From: Kibdelosporangium sp040675465
GTDB taxonomy: Bacteria; Actinomycetota; Actinomycetes; Mycobacteriales; Pseudonocardiaceae
NCBI RefSeq assembly: GCF_040675465.1
Contig: NZ_JBFAPA010000019.1
Coordinates: 186,001-250,000 of the forward strand
Direction of reading: 5' to 3'
Length of the DNA stretch: 64,000 nucleotides
A program made the translations under genes and the position numbers. A model generated the notes under the pieces. It made no database searches, was not told the DNA's origin, and saw only the letters and a program-made list of their open reading frames with translations. Below, in pieces: positions 16,707 to 24,764 of the stretch (positions are counted from its first letter, which is position 1; each line of letters begins with the position of its first letter).

Positions 16707-19472
16707 TCAGTGGGTGCCGGTCAGCGCTCCGCGCAGCTCCTTGCGGGAGTTGACCTCGAGCTTGGTGAACACCTTGCGCAGGTGCCATTCGACCGTGCGC
16801 GCGCTGACGAACAGCTCCGCGCCGATCTCGGCGTTCGTCCGGCCGTCCCCGGCGAGCCGGGCGATCTGGGCCTCCTGCGCGGTGAGCACCTCCCGGACCT
16901 CGACCGCCCGCTGCCGGACCGACTCGCCGGTGGCCAGCAGTTCCCGCCGCGCACGGTCGGCGAAGGCGGTGGCGCCGAACCTGTTCAGCATCTCGTAGGC
17001 GGTACGCAGCTGCTCGCGCGCTTCGAGACGCCGGTTCTCGCGGCGCAGCCACTCGCCGTACACCAGGTGGGTGCGCGCGAGGTACACGGCGACCCGGCTG
17101 CGGGCGAGGCGTTCGATGGCCTCGCGGTACAGCAGGTCGGCGGCCTGGCCCTGGCTGAGCAACGCTCTCGACCGGGCCAGCACACCGCGGGCCCAGTCCG
17201 TGCCGCTGGCGGTGGCCTGTTGTTCGAGGAGTTCCAGGGCGGCCGCCGCCTGCTGTGGGGCATCACCGCGGGCACCCGCCTCGATCAGCTCGACCAGGGA
17301 GAACCCGAAGCCCGCCAGGTCGTCGTGCTCGCATGCCCGTTGAGCACTGGCCAGGGCGGCCTGGTACTGACCGCGGCTGTTGTGCAGCAGGGCGATCAGG
17401 TAGTTGCCCGACCCGATCGCCCGGCCTTCTCCCCAAGTGGTCGCCCACAGGTACATGGCCTCGATCTCGTCCACCGCCCTGGCGTCTTCGCCACGCCAGG
17501 CGACCAGCAGCAGCGAGGCATACGCCAGGGGCGAGTTGCCGGTCGCCTTGGTGATCGCGTCGGACTCCTCGACCAAGGTCGAGGCCAGGTCGAACTCGCC
17601 GGCGTGCACATGCACAGCGGCGCGGTAGGTCAGCGCCAGGGGCAGGAAGTTGAGTGCACCGGTCTCACGAGCCGCATGGACGGCATGGGTGCTCAGTTCA
17701 TACCAGGTCTCGTCGTCCCACATGTCGGCGGCGACCGGCCACGCCAGCCAGAGCCAGCGCATGATGTCGTCGTTGTCGCGCCCGGCATCCCGCCGGAACA
17801 GCGAGAGGGCCTGCTTCAGCAGCGCCGCACCCTCGACATAGCCCTCGGCGTACCGGGCCGCGAGGCCGTCCAGCAGGGCGTCCGCCGGGGATGGTGGCTG
17901 CGGCGCCCGCAGTGCCGCGCGGGCGGCCTCGGCCACCTGCCGCACCCCGCCGGCACCAAGGAGGCGGCCGGCGAAGATCGCCGAGCCGAGTGCTTCGAGA
18001 TACGCCTCGCGTGCCTGTCCGTCGTCCTGGCCTGCCAGCCGTCCGGCCGCGTCGAGCAGCAACGGCACGGCATCGCCGCCACGCCTGCGCGCGAAGACGA
18101 TCTGAGCGCGCAGCCGCGCCAGCCGCCCGCGCTGTAGTTCGTCCAACGTGGCCATCTCTGCGGCGGCGAGCAGTTCCAGCGCCGTGTCGTAGGCGCCGGC
18201 CTCGAACGTGGCCTGGGCCGCCGCCACCGCCCGCGTGGCCCGCGTGGCGGGATCCGGCGTCAGCCCGGCCGCCCGGGTCAGGAACGCCGCGGCCGCGGCG
18301 ACACCGCCGCGGGCCTGGGCCCGGTCGGCGGACCGTTCCAGTTCACTTGCCACGGCCTCGTCCGGTTCGACCGCGGCGTGGGCGCGATGCCAGGCGCGGC
18401 GGTCCGGGTCGGATCCGGGATCGGTCGCCTCCGCGAGCGCACGGTGCACGTCCCGGCGGTCCGCGGGGTCCGCCGCGCGGTAGGCCGCCGAACGCACCAG
18501 CGGATGCCGGAACCGCACCAGCGCGTCGAACTCGATCAGCCCGGCGGTCTCGGCGGCCGCCTCGGCTTGCGTCCCGATGCCGAGCAGCGCGGCCGCCTGC
18601 CTCAGCAACGGCACGTCGCCCACCGGTTCCGCGGCGGCCACCAGCAGAAGCCGTTGGGCCGCCGCCGGAAGCGACGCGATCCGGCGCAGGAAGCTCTCCT
18701 CGATCTGGCTGGCCAGCGGCCGCACATCCGGGCGGGCGAACCCGCCCGCCAGCTCCGTCCCGGTCAGCCCGCGCGGCAGCTCCAGCAGCGCCAACGGGTT
18801 GCCGCGGGCCTCGGCCACGATCCGGTCCTTGACGCGTTCGTCGACGCGGCCCAGGACCGCCGAGTCCACCAGCGCCCGTGCGTCCGCGTCACGCAGGCCG
18901 TGCACCACCAGCTCCGGCAACCCGGCCAGCTGGTCGTCACCCGGGCCGAGCGCGGACTCGCGCACCGCGAACACCAGCGCCACCCGTTCGGCGAGCAGCC
19001 GGCGCGCGACGAAGGCCAGCGTCTGCGCGGACACCCGGTCGAGCCATTGGGCGTCGTCCACCACACAGACCAGGGGCCCGTCCTCGGTTCCCTCGGCCAG
19101 CAGGTTGAGCACCGCCAGGCCGACCAGGAACCGGTCCGGCGCGCTGCCCGTGCTCATCCCGAACGCGACGGCCAGCGCGTCCCGCTGCGGTGCGGGCAGG
19201 CGATCGAGGTACCCCATGACCGGCGCGCACAGCTGGTGGACCCCGGCGAACGCCAGCTCCATCTCCGACTCGACGCCGCCGGTACGCGCGATCTGGCAGC
19301 CCGTCGCGGTCCCGACCAGGTAGTCCACCAGGGCGGACTTGCCGATCCCGGCCTCGCCGCGCAGCACGAGCACCTGGCTGCGGCCCGACCTGGTGTCCGT
19401 CAGCAACCGGTCCAGCGCCGCACATTCGCCACGCCTGCCCCGCAGCCCGCGCCGACGATCACTGCCCGACAT
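16707..19472 (-). CDS. Second LAL-family LuxR regulator
   Basis: About 921 aa from ATG 19472 (MSGSDRRRG); the open frame extends to 19571, and the start is uncertain because no good ribosome site is visible. Walker A is RGEAGIGKS, Walker B LVCVVDDAQW, then a helical repeat region, and a C-terminal LuxR domain (LTAQEAQIARLAGDGRTNAE, SARTVEWHLRKVFTKLE). It shares its layout and many blocks (ERSADRAQARGG, RIVAEARGNP) with the protein at 11569-14292, so the two are paralogues that may have arisen by duplication. It is divergent from the ECF sigma gene at 19746. Confidence 0.88.
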   Translation of the reverse strand: MSGSDRRRGLRGRRGECAALDRLLTDTRSGRSQVLVLRGEAGIGKSALVDYLVGTATGCQIARTGGVESEMELAFAGVHQLCAPVMGYLDRLPAPQRDALAVAFGMSTGSAPDRFLVGLAVLNLLAEGTEDGPLVCVVDDAQWLDRVSAQTLAFVARRLLAERVALVFAVRESALGPGDDQLAGLPELVVHGLRDADARALVDSAVLGRVDERVKDRIVAEARGNPLALLELPRGLTGTELAGGFARPDVRPLASQIEESFLRRIASLPAAAQRLLLVAAAEPVGDVPLLRQAAALLGIGTQAEAAAETAGLIEFDALVRFRHPLVRSAAYRAADPADRRDVHRALAEATDPGSDPDRRAWHRAHAAVEPDEAVASELERSADRAQARGGVAAAAAFLTRAAGLTPDPATRATRAVAAAQATFEAGAYDTALELLAAAEMATLDELQRGRLARLRAQIVFARRRGGDAVPLLLDAAGRLAGQDDGQAREAYLEALGSAIFAGRLLGAGGVRQVAEAARAALRAPQPPSPADALLDGLAARYAEGYVEGAALLKQALSLFRRDAGRDNDDIMRWLWLAWPVAADMWDDETWYELSTHAVHAARETGALNFLPLALTYRAAVHVHAGEFDLASTLVEESDAITKATGNSPLAYASLLLVAWRGEDARAVDEIEAMYLWATTWGEGRAIGSGNYLIALLHNSRGQYQAALASAQRACEHDDLAGFGFSLVELIEAGARGDAPQQAAAALELLEQQATASGTDWARGVLARSRALLSQGQAADLLYREAIERLARSRVAVYLARTHLVYGEWLRRENRRLEAREQLRTAYEMLNRFGATAFADRARRELLATGESVRQRAVEVREVLTAQEAQIARLAGDGRTNAEIGAELFVSARTVEWHLRKVFTKLEVNSRKELRGALTGTH

Positions 19473-19571
19473 CACCACCACCGCGCGGTCCCAGGAGCCC
19501 ACTGCGATCAGCGCGGGCCACCCCATGATGCACCACCCGGCCGTGGCGATCACGTGTTGCGCGATCCGCAC

Positions 19572-19625
19572 CCCTGGTGGCGGGCACGTGTCCCTAGCCC
19601 GGTGTCCCCACGTGGGTCACCAGGG
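19572..19625. promoter_or_regulatory. Imperfect inverted repeat between LAL and sigma genes
   Basis: ccctggtg at 19572 is answered by caccaggg ending at 19625, with cacgtg-containing segments inside each half. It lies upstream of both divergent genes (start 19472 minus, start 19746 plus). The ccctggt/accaggg half-sites also occur in the palindrome at 14306 beside the other LAL gene, so this may be an operator; that is inference. Confidence 0.3.
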
Positions 19626-19745
19626 TCTGCCAAGGGCGCGCCCCGGACCCGCGCCGGACGACGGTGTCATCACCGGCTTTCACCAGCACGCCCTTCGATC
19701 GCCGAGTCAGGCAGCAGTCGAGGCCACGACGAAAGGACGGTCCTC

Positions 19746-20546
19746 ATGCGCTCGACGAACACCGACACCCCCGCCGCTCCCCCACCCACCATGGTCGTTC
19801 CGCCACCACGGACCCCGTTGGAACCACCACCTCCCACGGCGGCCGAAGAGGAAGTGGCGGATTTCCAACGCATCCGCCCGCGCCTGTTCGGGATCGCGTA
19901 CCGGATGCTCGGCCGGGTCACCGACGCCGAGGACGTCGTGCAGGACGTCTGGCTGCGCTGGCAACGCGCCGACCGCACGGTGGTCCGCGACCGGACCCTG
20001 TTCCTGGTCAAGGTCACCAGCCGGGTCGCGCTCAACGTGGCCCGCACGGCCCGGGTCCGCCGTGAGTCGCCCGCGGGCCGCTGGCCGTCGGCGGAGATCA
20101 TCGCTCCGGACGACCCCGCAGGCGCGACCGAACGCGCACAGGAGATCGAGCGCGCGCTTCTGCTTCTGCAGCAACGGTTGTCGCCTACCGAACGCGCGGT
20201 CTTCGTGCTGCGCGAGGCGTTCGAGTACCCGTTCCGCGACATCGCCGAAGCGCTCGAACTCAGTGAGGCCAATTCACGCCAGCTGGCCCGGCGGGCCCGC
20301 GCGCACCTCGCCGAACGAAGGCAAGCGCCCGTGCACCGCGCGGTCCACGACCGCCTGATGAGCGCGTTCGCCAGCGCCGCCCAGTCCGGCGCCATGGCGC
20401 GCCTCGAACGGATACTCGCCGACGATGTCGTTGCCGGGCAAGGAAACAAACCGCGCCACGAGGATTGGGCAGATGTGGGTCGCCAGTATCCGAGGACACC
20501 GCGGGCGTCGTCACATACGGCAGCAACGGCGATCGCCGGTTCGTAG
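19746..20546 (+). CDS. ECF sigma factor, C-terminal domain degraded
   Basis: 266 aa from ATG 19746, which has a gaaagga site. A Pro-rich N-terminal tail (~35 residues) precedes sigma region 2 (RPRLFGIAYRMLGRVTDAED) and region 4 (LSPTERAVFVLREAFEYPFR, then ALELSEANSRQLARRARAHL). This is the SigJ/ECF41-type group, which normally carries a ~110-residue SnoaL-like regulatory domain. Here the domain begins (LMSAFASAAQSGAMARLERI) but after DDVVA the sequence loses family character and stops about 40 residues later. It is probably a truncated allele whose regulation may differ. An AT-richer gene follows at once. Confidence 0.8.
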   Translation: MRSTNTDTPAAPPPTMVVPPPRTPLEPPPPTAAEEEVADFQRIRPRLFGIAYRMLGRVTDAEDVVQDVWLRWQRADRTVVRDRTLFLVKVTSRVALNVARTARVRRESPAGRWPSAEIIAPDDPAGATERAQEIERALLLLQQRLSPTERAVFVLREAFEYPFRDIAEALELSEANSRQLARRARAHLAERRQAPVHRAVHDRLMSAFASAAQSGAMARLERILADDVVAGQGNKPRHEDWADVGRQYPRTPRASSHTAATAIAGS

Positions 20547-20651
20547 GCACAAGGCCACTCAGCGGGCCCAGCACACCGCTCAATGCGTCTTGTGACACAA
20601 ACGGCCCCGCCGACCCGTGTCACGCTGAAGGGCCCGTCACGGAGGTCAGCG

Positions 20652-21464
20652 ATGATGCCCGACGCCGCCCAACGTGCCAAAGACGATGACCGTCCGCGGC
20701 TGGTCCAGAGGTACTTCAGTTCCGCGCCACCCCCAGACCTGCCAGCGCTGGCTCCCGGTGGCCTCTTTGCCGGTGCTGTCCTGGTTGTTTTGGCCGTCGT
20801 GGTCGCTACCGGCTTCTGGACGTTTCTACTGCTCGCAACAGGTGCTGCTTGCGGCTTCTCAGGTTGGCACAATTTTCAGCAGTACAGGGCGGACCGCCGG
20901 CCTGCAGACAGCGATATGGACACGCTGCTTCGGAATGATCTCATCGCCGTCGTACAGGGTGCCGCACACAGCGTGGGCCAGAATGCGGGCTCGTTGAATA
21001 ACGGTGAATGTCTCCTGTGCACTGTCGCGGTCGACCTTGCAGATGACGGCGAACGCCCGCCGCTGGCTCGGACCGGGGATGACGAACTGGTCCGGGCCGA
21101 ACGCTATCAGGTGTTCGTATTCTGGCTGCACGGCGGGTCTGTCACGGTGTGGGAGTGCAAGCTCGATTTCCGCACCGGTGACGGAATCCTGCTTCCAAAG
21201 CATACGATCCCCCGCGCGGGTTTGATACTGAGCGAAGGATGGATAGACCTACCCAAAGCTCCACTGGACATAGCCGATCCCATACGCGACGGCGATTTCT
21301 TCGCCAGCATGACCAAGGAATTCTGCGTCTTGATGAGCCATTCCAACACTAAGATACCAGTCAAAGCCGGTGCTTACTTGGACGCCAGTGAAAGTAGGTA
21401 TTACCAGGTCGCATGGCAAAATGCTGCCGTATTGAGGGAGTTGCACACACGAGTTCATCAATGA
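20652..21464 (+). CDS. Orphan membrane-associated protein, AT-richer than surroundings
   Basis: 270 aa from ATG 20652, chosen because ggagg at 20641-20645 lies 6 nt upstream; the ORF opens earlier at 20583. One hydrophobic hairpin (LFAGAVLVVLAVVVATGFWTF and LLATGAACGFSG) at residues ~38-75 is followed by a ~190-residue soluble region with no motif I recognise. Codon third positions are visibly less G/C-rich than in neighbours, especially in the last 250 bases. Together with the damaged sigma factor just upstream this suggests horizontally acquired or inserted DNA. The function is unknown. Confidence 0.65.
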   Translation: MMPDAAQRAKDDDRPRLVQRYFSSAPPPDLPALAPGGLFAGAVLVVLAVVVATGFWTFLLLATGAACGFSGWHNFQQYRADRRPADSDMDTLLRNDLIAVVQGAAHSVGQNAGSLNNGECLLCTVAVDLADDGERPPLARTGDDELVRAERYQVFVFWLHGGSVTVWECKLDFRTGDGILLPKHTIPRAGLILSEGWIDLPKAPLDIADPIRDGDFFASMTKEFCVLMSHSNTKIPVKAGAYLDASESRYYQVAWQNAAVLRELHTRVHQ

Positions 21465-21555
21465 GATTTTCAAACCTCGACCCACCGAGCGAACTGACAG
21501 CCGTGGACTGACAGCGACCATTGTTGTCAGCCCACAGCTCGCGATCGAACGTCTG

Positions 21556-21999
21556 TCAGTGCACGCGGGAGCCGAAGCCGCCGGCCTCCCGGTCGTCCTC
21601 GGCGCTGGCGTCGAGGATCTCGCGGGCGAGCCGGTTCACGTCGACCACCTGGCCACCAGGGCTGACCGCGTCCACGAAGTCGGGCAGGATCACGGCGAGC
21701 TGCCAGGTGATGGTGCTCGAGCTGGCGCTCATCAGCTGGGCGAGGTCGTCGATGGCGGTGTCGCCGATGGTCTTGCGGACCTGGTCGGCGGTCATCGTCC
21801 TGTTCGGCACCTCGTCGGACAGCCAGCTGGCGTACTGCTCGGTGCTTGTCGTCTCGGCGAGGTGCAGCACGACGGCGTGCAGCCGTGGCGCTCCGGACTC
21901 GACCGCCCGTGGCGCGGACTCGACGTATCCCAGGCCGAGGATCAGCTCCCGCACCTGCGGGTCGTCGAGCAGCATCTCCAGTTTGCCGATGTCGTTCAC
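21556..21999 (-). CDS. YidB/DUF937-like small protein
   Basis: 147 aa, GTG start at 21999 overlapping the upstream stop (gtga, 4 nt), so the two genes are translationally coupled. The C-terminal half resembles DUF937/YidB: WLSDEVPNRTMTADQVRKTI, then a helical segment ending LPDFVDAVSPGGQV. No enzyme motif and no signal peptide are visible. A longer open frame to 22362 exists, but the part upstream of 21999 runs antisense through the 62-aa gene. Confidence 0.65.
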   Translation of the reverse strand: MNDIGKLEMLLDDPQVRELILGLGYVESAPRAVESGAPRLHAVVLHLAETTSTEQYASWLSDEVPNRTMTADQVRKTIGDTAIDDLAQLMSASSSTITWQLAVILPDFVDAVSPGGQVVDVNRLAREILDASAEDDREAGGFGSRVH

Positions 22000-22184
22000 A
22001 GCTCGGCGCCCAGCGCGTCGAAAATGCCGTCGGCGGTCAGCCCGAGGTCGGCCATCCGGGCCAGGTCCCCAGCGTCGTGCGTGTCGATCCGGTCGGGCAG
22101 GTGCTCCGCCAGGGACTCGGCGAAGTCGGGTCCGTAGGCGCGGCGGATGGCTTGGAGCGCCAGGGCTTTCGAGATAACGGTCAT
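21996..22184 (-). CDS. 62-aa protein coupled to the YidB-like gene
   Basis: ATG 22184 gives MTVISKALALQAIRRAYG and the protein ends FDALGAEL. It contains an acidic pair of helices (ESLAEHLPDRIDTHDAGD). The stop overlaps the GTG of the next gene by 4 nt. It has no recognisable family; the size, coding bias and coupling argue that it is real. It may form a complex with the YidB-like protein (inference). Confidence 0.6.
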   Translation of the reverse strand: MTVISKALALQAIRRAYGPDFAESLAEHLPDRIDTHDAGDLARMADLGLTADGIFDALGAEL

Positions 22185-22258
22185 GGCGGTCTCGTTTCGT
22201 GGGAACAGGACGGCTCGTACTGACACCAACTAGGACCGTGCACCCGCGCGGCGCGTGA

Positions 22259-22429
22259 CAACTGGTCTTCGCCGAGCCCCCGTTCCGGTACGAGCTGGGG
22301 CCAGACGGCGCCCGCAAGGTGCTCGACGACGTCCAGGCCGCACCCGCGGACAAACACCACACGGATGAGTGTGCCGGGCCTGGATCGACTGCGCCCCGGA
22401 AACGGACAGTGGTAAGCCTTGAGGAATGA
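22259..22429 (+). pseudogene. Possible N-terminal remnant of an alpha/beta hydrolase
   Basis: A 57-codon frame with no start codon and a TGA just upstream encodes PPFRYELGPDGARKVLDDVQ, which resembles the N-terminal cap of actinobacterial acetyl-esterase-type alpha/beta hydrolases. Its TGA overlaps the ATG of the SDR gene at 22426 by 4 nt, as in coupled operons. This suggests that an upstream gene was lost, leaving a stub. The family call rests on memory of the motif and is tentative. Confidence 0.35.
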
Positions 22430-23166
22430 CGACCCCACGTGAACCGGAGCTACGAGGGCAGACCGTGGTCGTGATCGGTGGCAGCGCCGGTATCGGCCTC
22501 GAGACGGCCCGGCGTGCACGGGCCGAAGGCGCCGATGTCATCCTCACCGGCCGCGACACAGAACGCCTCGACCGGGCCGCGCAGGAGATCGGCGCGCGCA
22601 GCACCGCGGCCTTCGACGCCACCGACTTCGACCGGCTCCGGCGGTTCTTCGCCGATCTGCGTGGCCCGGTGGACCACATCATGGTCACCGCGGGACGGCC
22701 GTACTACGCGCCACTCGCCGAGATCGACTTCGCGGAGGCCCGTCGGGTCATCGAGGGGCATTTGTGGCTGCCGCTGCGGATCGCCCAGGTCGCGCCCGGG
22801 GTGGTGCGGCCTGGTGGGTCACTGGTGTTCATGAGCGGCACCGGCGCGCGCCGGCCCACCGTCGGGCTCGCACTGACATCGGCGCTGACCGCCGGGTCGC
22901 CCGCGCTGACCGCCGGTCTCGCCCTCGAACTCGCGCCGATCCGCGTGAACCTGATCGCCGCCGGGTTCGTCGACACCCCGCTGTCCGCGGAGCTGCTCGG
23001 CGACCAGCTCGATGCCCGCCGCGAGCAGCTGAGCGCCACCCTGCCCATCCGCCGTGTCGTTCAACCGACCGATGTCGCCGCCCTCGCCGTCCACCTGATG
23101 GCCAACACCGCCCTCACCGGCGCCACTTATGACGTCGACGGCGGCCAGCAGCTGCTTCCCCGCTGA
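22426..23166 (+). CDS. SDR-family protein lacking the Tyr-Lys pair
   Basis: 246 aa, ATG 22426 with gagga directly upstream. The cofactor motif is VVIGGSAGIGLETARR and the C-terminus (TGATYDVDGGQQL) is typical of classical SDRs. The Ser is present in FMSGTGARR, but the residue 13 positions later is Leu and no YxxxK exists in the stretch ALTSALTAGSPALTAG. Such atypical SDRs occur repeatedly in actinomycetes; the activity cannot be predicted. It probably binds NADP(H). Confidence 0.8.
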   Translation: MTTPREPELRGQTVVVIGGSAGIGLETARRARAEGADVILTGRDTERLDRAAQEIGARSTAAFDATDFDRLRRFFADLRGPVDHIMVTAGRPYYAPLAEIDFAEARRVIEGHLWLPLRIAQVAPGVVRPGGSLVFMSGTGARRPTVGLALTSALTAGSPALTAGLALELAPIRVNLIAAGFVDTPLSAELLGDQLDARREQLSATLPIRRVVQPTDVAALAVHLMANTALTGATYDVDGGQQLLPR

Positions 23167-23284
23167 TTTCCGCGGGACGCCGGATTGCGGTGGCCGTCGA
23201 CCCGAGACTGCCCTTTGAGGCGCGGGACGGCGCCGGAGGCGGCCCTAGGGTCGATGGCACCACGACCCGGGGAGAAGACCTTCC

Positions 23285-23911
23285 ATGACACAGGTGCTGC
23301 TCGATGTGCTGGCCCGCCCCGACAAACCGCAGAAGTCGGCCCGTCTGGTGATGACCGACCAGGCCATGGTGTTCACCGACAGAACCATTGCCTGGCCGAA
23401 CATCGACAAGGTCGACTACTCCGCGATCGACCACTACACCAACGGCGCCTACCAGCACACGACGTTCTCGATCACGGTCGGCACCCCGGACCGGCAGAAG
23501 GCCGGCTTCCAGATGATCTCCGGCACCACCGGGTTCCTGCGCGGCAGGATCGACCACGAGAAGCGCGACCGCAACCGGGAACTGTGGTCGCAGGCGGTCG
23601 ACATATTGCTCGAGCGGGTCGCCACCCGGATCGTGAGCCAGGCGATCTCGGCCGTCGAGCATGGCGGCGCGACCGAGCTGGGCGGGGTGCGGATCGACCG
23701 GCAGGGTCTGCACAAGGGCACGCTGTTCAAGAAGTCGATCGAGTGGGACCAGGTGGCCGGCACCGAGATCAAGTACGGTTACCACCGGATCATGGCCTAC
23801 CACGGCGAGAAGACCAAACCACGCATCCAGGTACCACGCGGGACGTGGAACGCGGTCCTGCTGCCCGCGGTCATCCGGGTATTCGCACCGCGCGCCCGGC
23901 CGACGCAATAA
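23285..23911 (+). CDS. Conserved-looking hypothetical protein, 208 aa
   Basis: ATG 23285. It contains two similar beta-rich halves: LVMTDQAMVFTDRTIAWPNI near residue 20 and VRIDRQGLHKGTLFKKSIEW near residue 140. Each resembles a PH-like domain in which a residue string is followed by an x-W-x-x-I/V strand. No signal peptide, membrane segment or catalytic motif is visible. It lies 33 bp upstream of the DUF574 methyltransferase on the same strand and may be co-transcribed with it. Confidence 0.65.
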   Translation: MTQVLLDVLARPDKPQKSARLVMTDQAMVFTDRTIAWPNIDKVDYSAIDHYTNGAYQHTTFSITVGTPDRQKAGFQMISGTTGFLRGRIDHEKRDRNRELWSQAVDILLERVATRIVSQAISAVEHGGATELGGVRIDRQGLHKGTLFKKSIEWDQVAGTEIKYGYHRIMAYHGEKTKPRIQVPRGTWNAVLLPAVIRVFAPRARPTQ

Positions 23912-23943
23912 GGTGTGCGGATGACCCCGCGAGGTGGTGATGT

Positions 23944-24762
23944 ATGACGCAGAACGACGAACCTTCGGCCCGCGACGACTCGGGCACGCAGATCGCCCGT
24001 GTCTACAACGCCCTGCTCGGCGGCAAGGACAACTACGAGGCCGACCGCGAGGTGCGCGACCAGTTCACCGCGATCGCACCGGAGTTCGCGGCGCTGGCCC
24101 GGGACAACGAGCAGTTCCTGTTGCGGGCGACCAGGTTCCTGGCCGGCGAGGCCGGGATCGACCAGTTCCTCGACTTCGGGCCGTGCCTGCCGGTCGACGA
24201 GAGCATGCACGAGGTGGTCCAGCGGCTCAACAGCGAGGCCTCGGTGCTCTACGTCGGCATCGACCCGCTGGTCCTCGCGCACGGCCGCATGCTGCTCGCG
24301 GGCAACGAGCAGACCCACATCACGGAGCTCGACTGGACCACCGAGGACGTCGTCAGCGACCCCACGGTCCGCAAGCACATCGACTTCCAGCGCCCGGTGG
24401 CCATCTGCCACGTCGGGACCCTCATGCACGTCGGCGACGAGTACGACCCGTGCGGCATCCTGCGCCGGCTCATCGACGCCTGCGCCCCGGGCTCCTACGT
24501 CGCGTTCGCACACCTGCTCGACCCGGGCGAGGGCCACGAGCTGGCCGGCCTGGCCGCCCGCGTGCAGGAGATCTACCTCAGCAGCGGAATGGCCAGCGGC
24601 TGGTTCCGGACGATCGACCGGATCAACACCATGCTGGCCGGTCTCGACCCCGTCGACCCCGGCCTGGTCCCGCTCGCCGACTGGTGGCCGGACGGCCCCC
24701 GCCTGCGCCCCCTGTCCCCCATCCAGCACCTGCTGGTCGGCGCCGTCGCCCGCAAACCCTGA
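23944..24762 (+). CDS. DUF574-family SAM-dependent methyltransferase
   Basis: 272 aa, ATG 23944. The hallmark near the N-terminus is ARVYNALLGGKDNYEADREV, close to the LLGGKDNFxADR signature of this actinobacterial family, followed by FLDFGPCLP (SAM-binding motif I with a changed glycine pattern) and VLYVGIDPLVLAHG. Such proteins are abundant in streptomycetes and relatives, often near regulatory genes, and their substrates are mostly unknown. It converges on the VWA gene with 2 bp between the stops. Confidence 0.85.
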   Translation: MTQNDEPSARDDSGTQIARVYNALLGGKDNYEADREVRDQFTAIAPEFAALARDNEQFLLRATRFLAGEAGIDQFLDFGPCLPVDESMHEVVQRLNSEASVLYVGIDPLVLAHGRMLLAGNEQTHITELDWTTEDVVSDPTVRKHIDFQRPVAICHVGTLMHVGDEYDPCGILRRLIDACAPGSYVAFAHLLDPGEGHELAGLAARVQEIYLSSGMASGWFRTIDRINTMLAGLDPVDPGLVPLADWWPDGPRLRPLSPIQHLLVGAVARKP

Positions 24763-24764
24763 GA

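Noticed and set aside
21493..21560. actgacag twice and ctgtcagt once near the stop of the orphan gene
   Set aside because: Spacing is 14 and 46 bp, not the 11-bp pattern of the cluster operators; the arms are short and distant, so neither operator nor terminator is supported.
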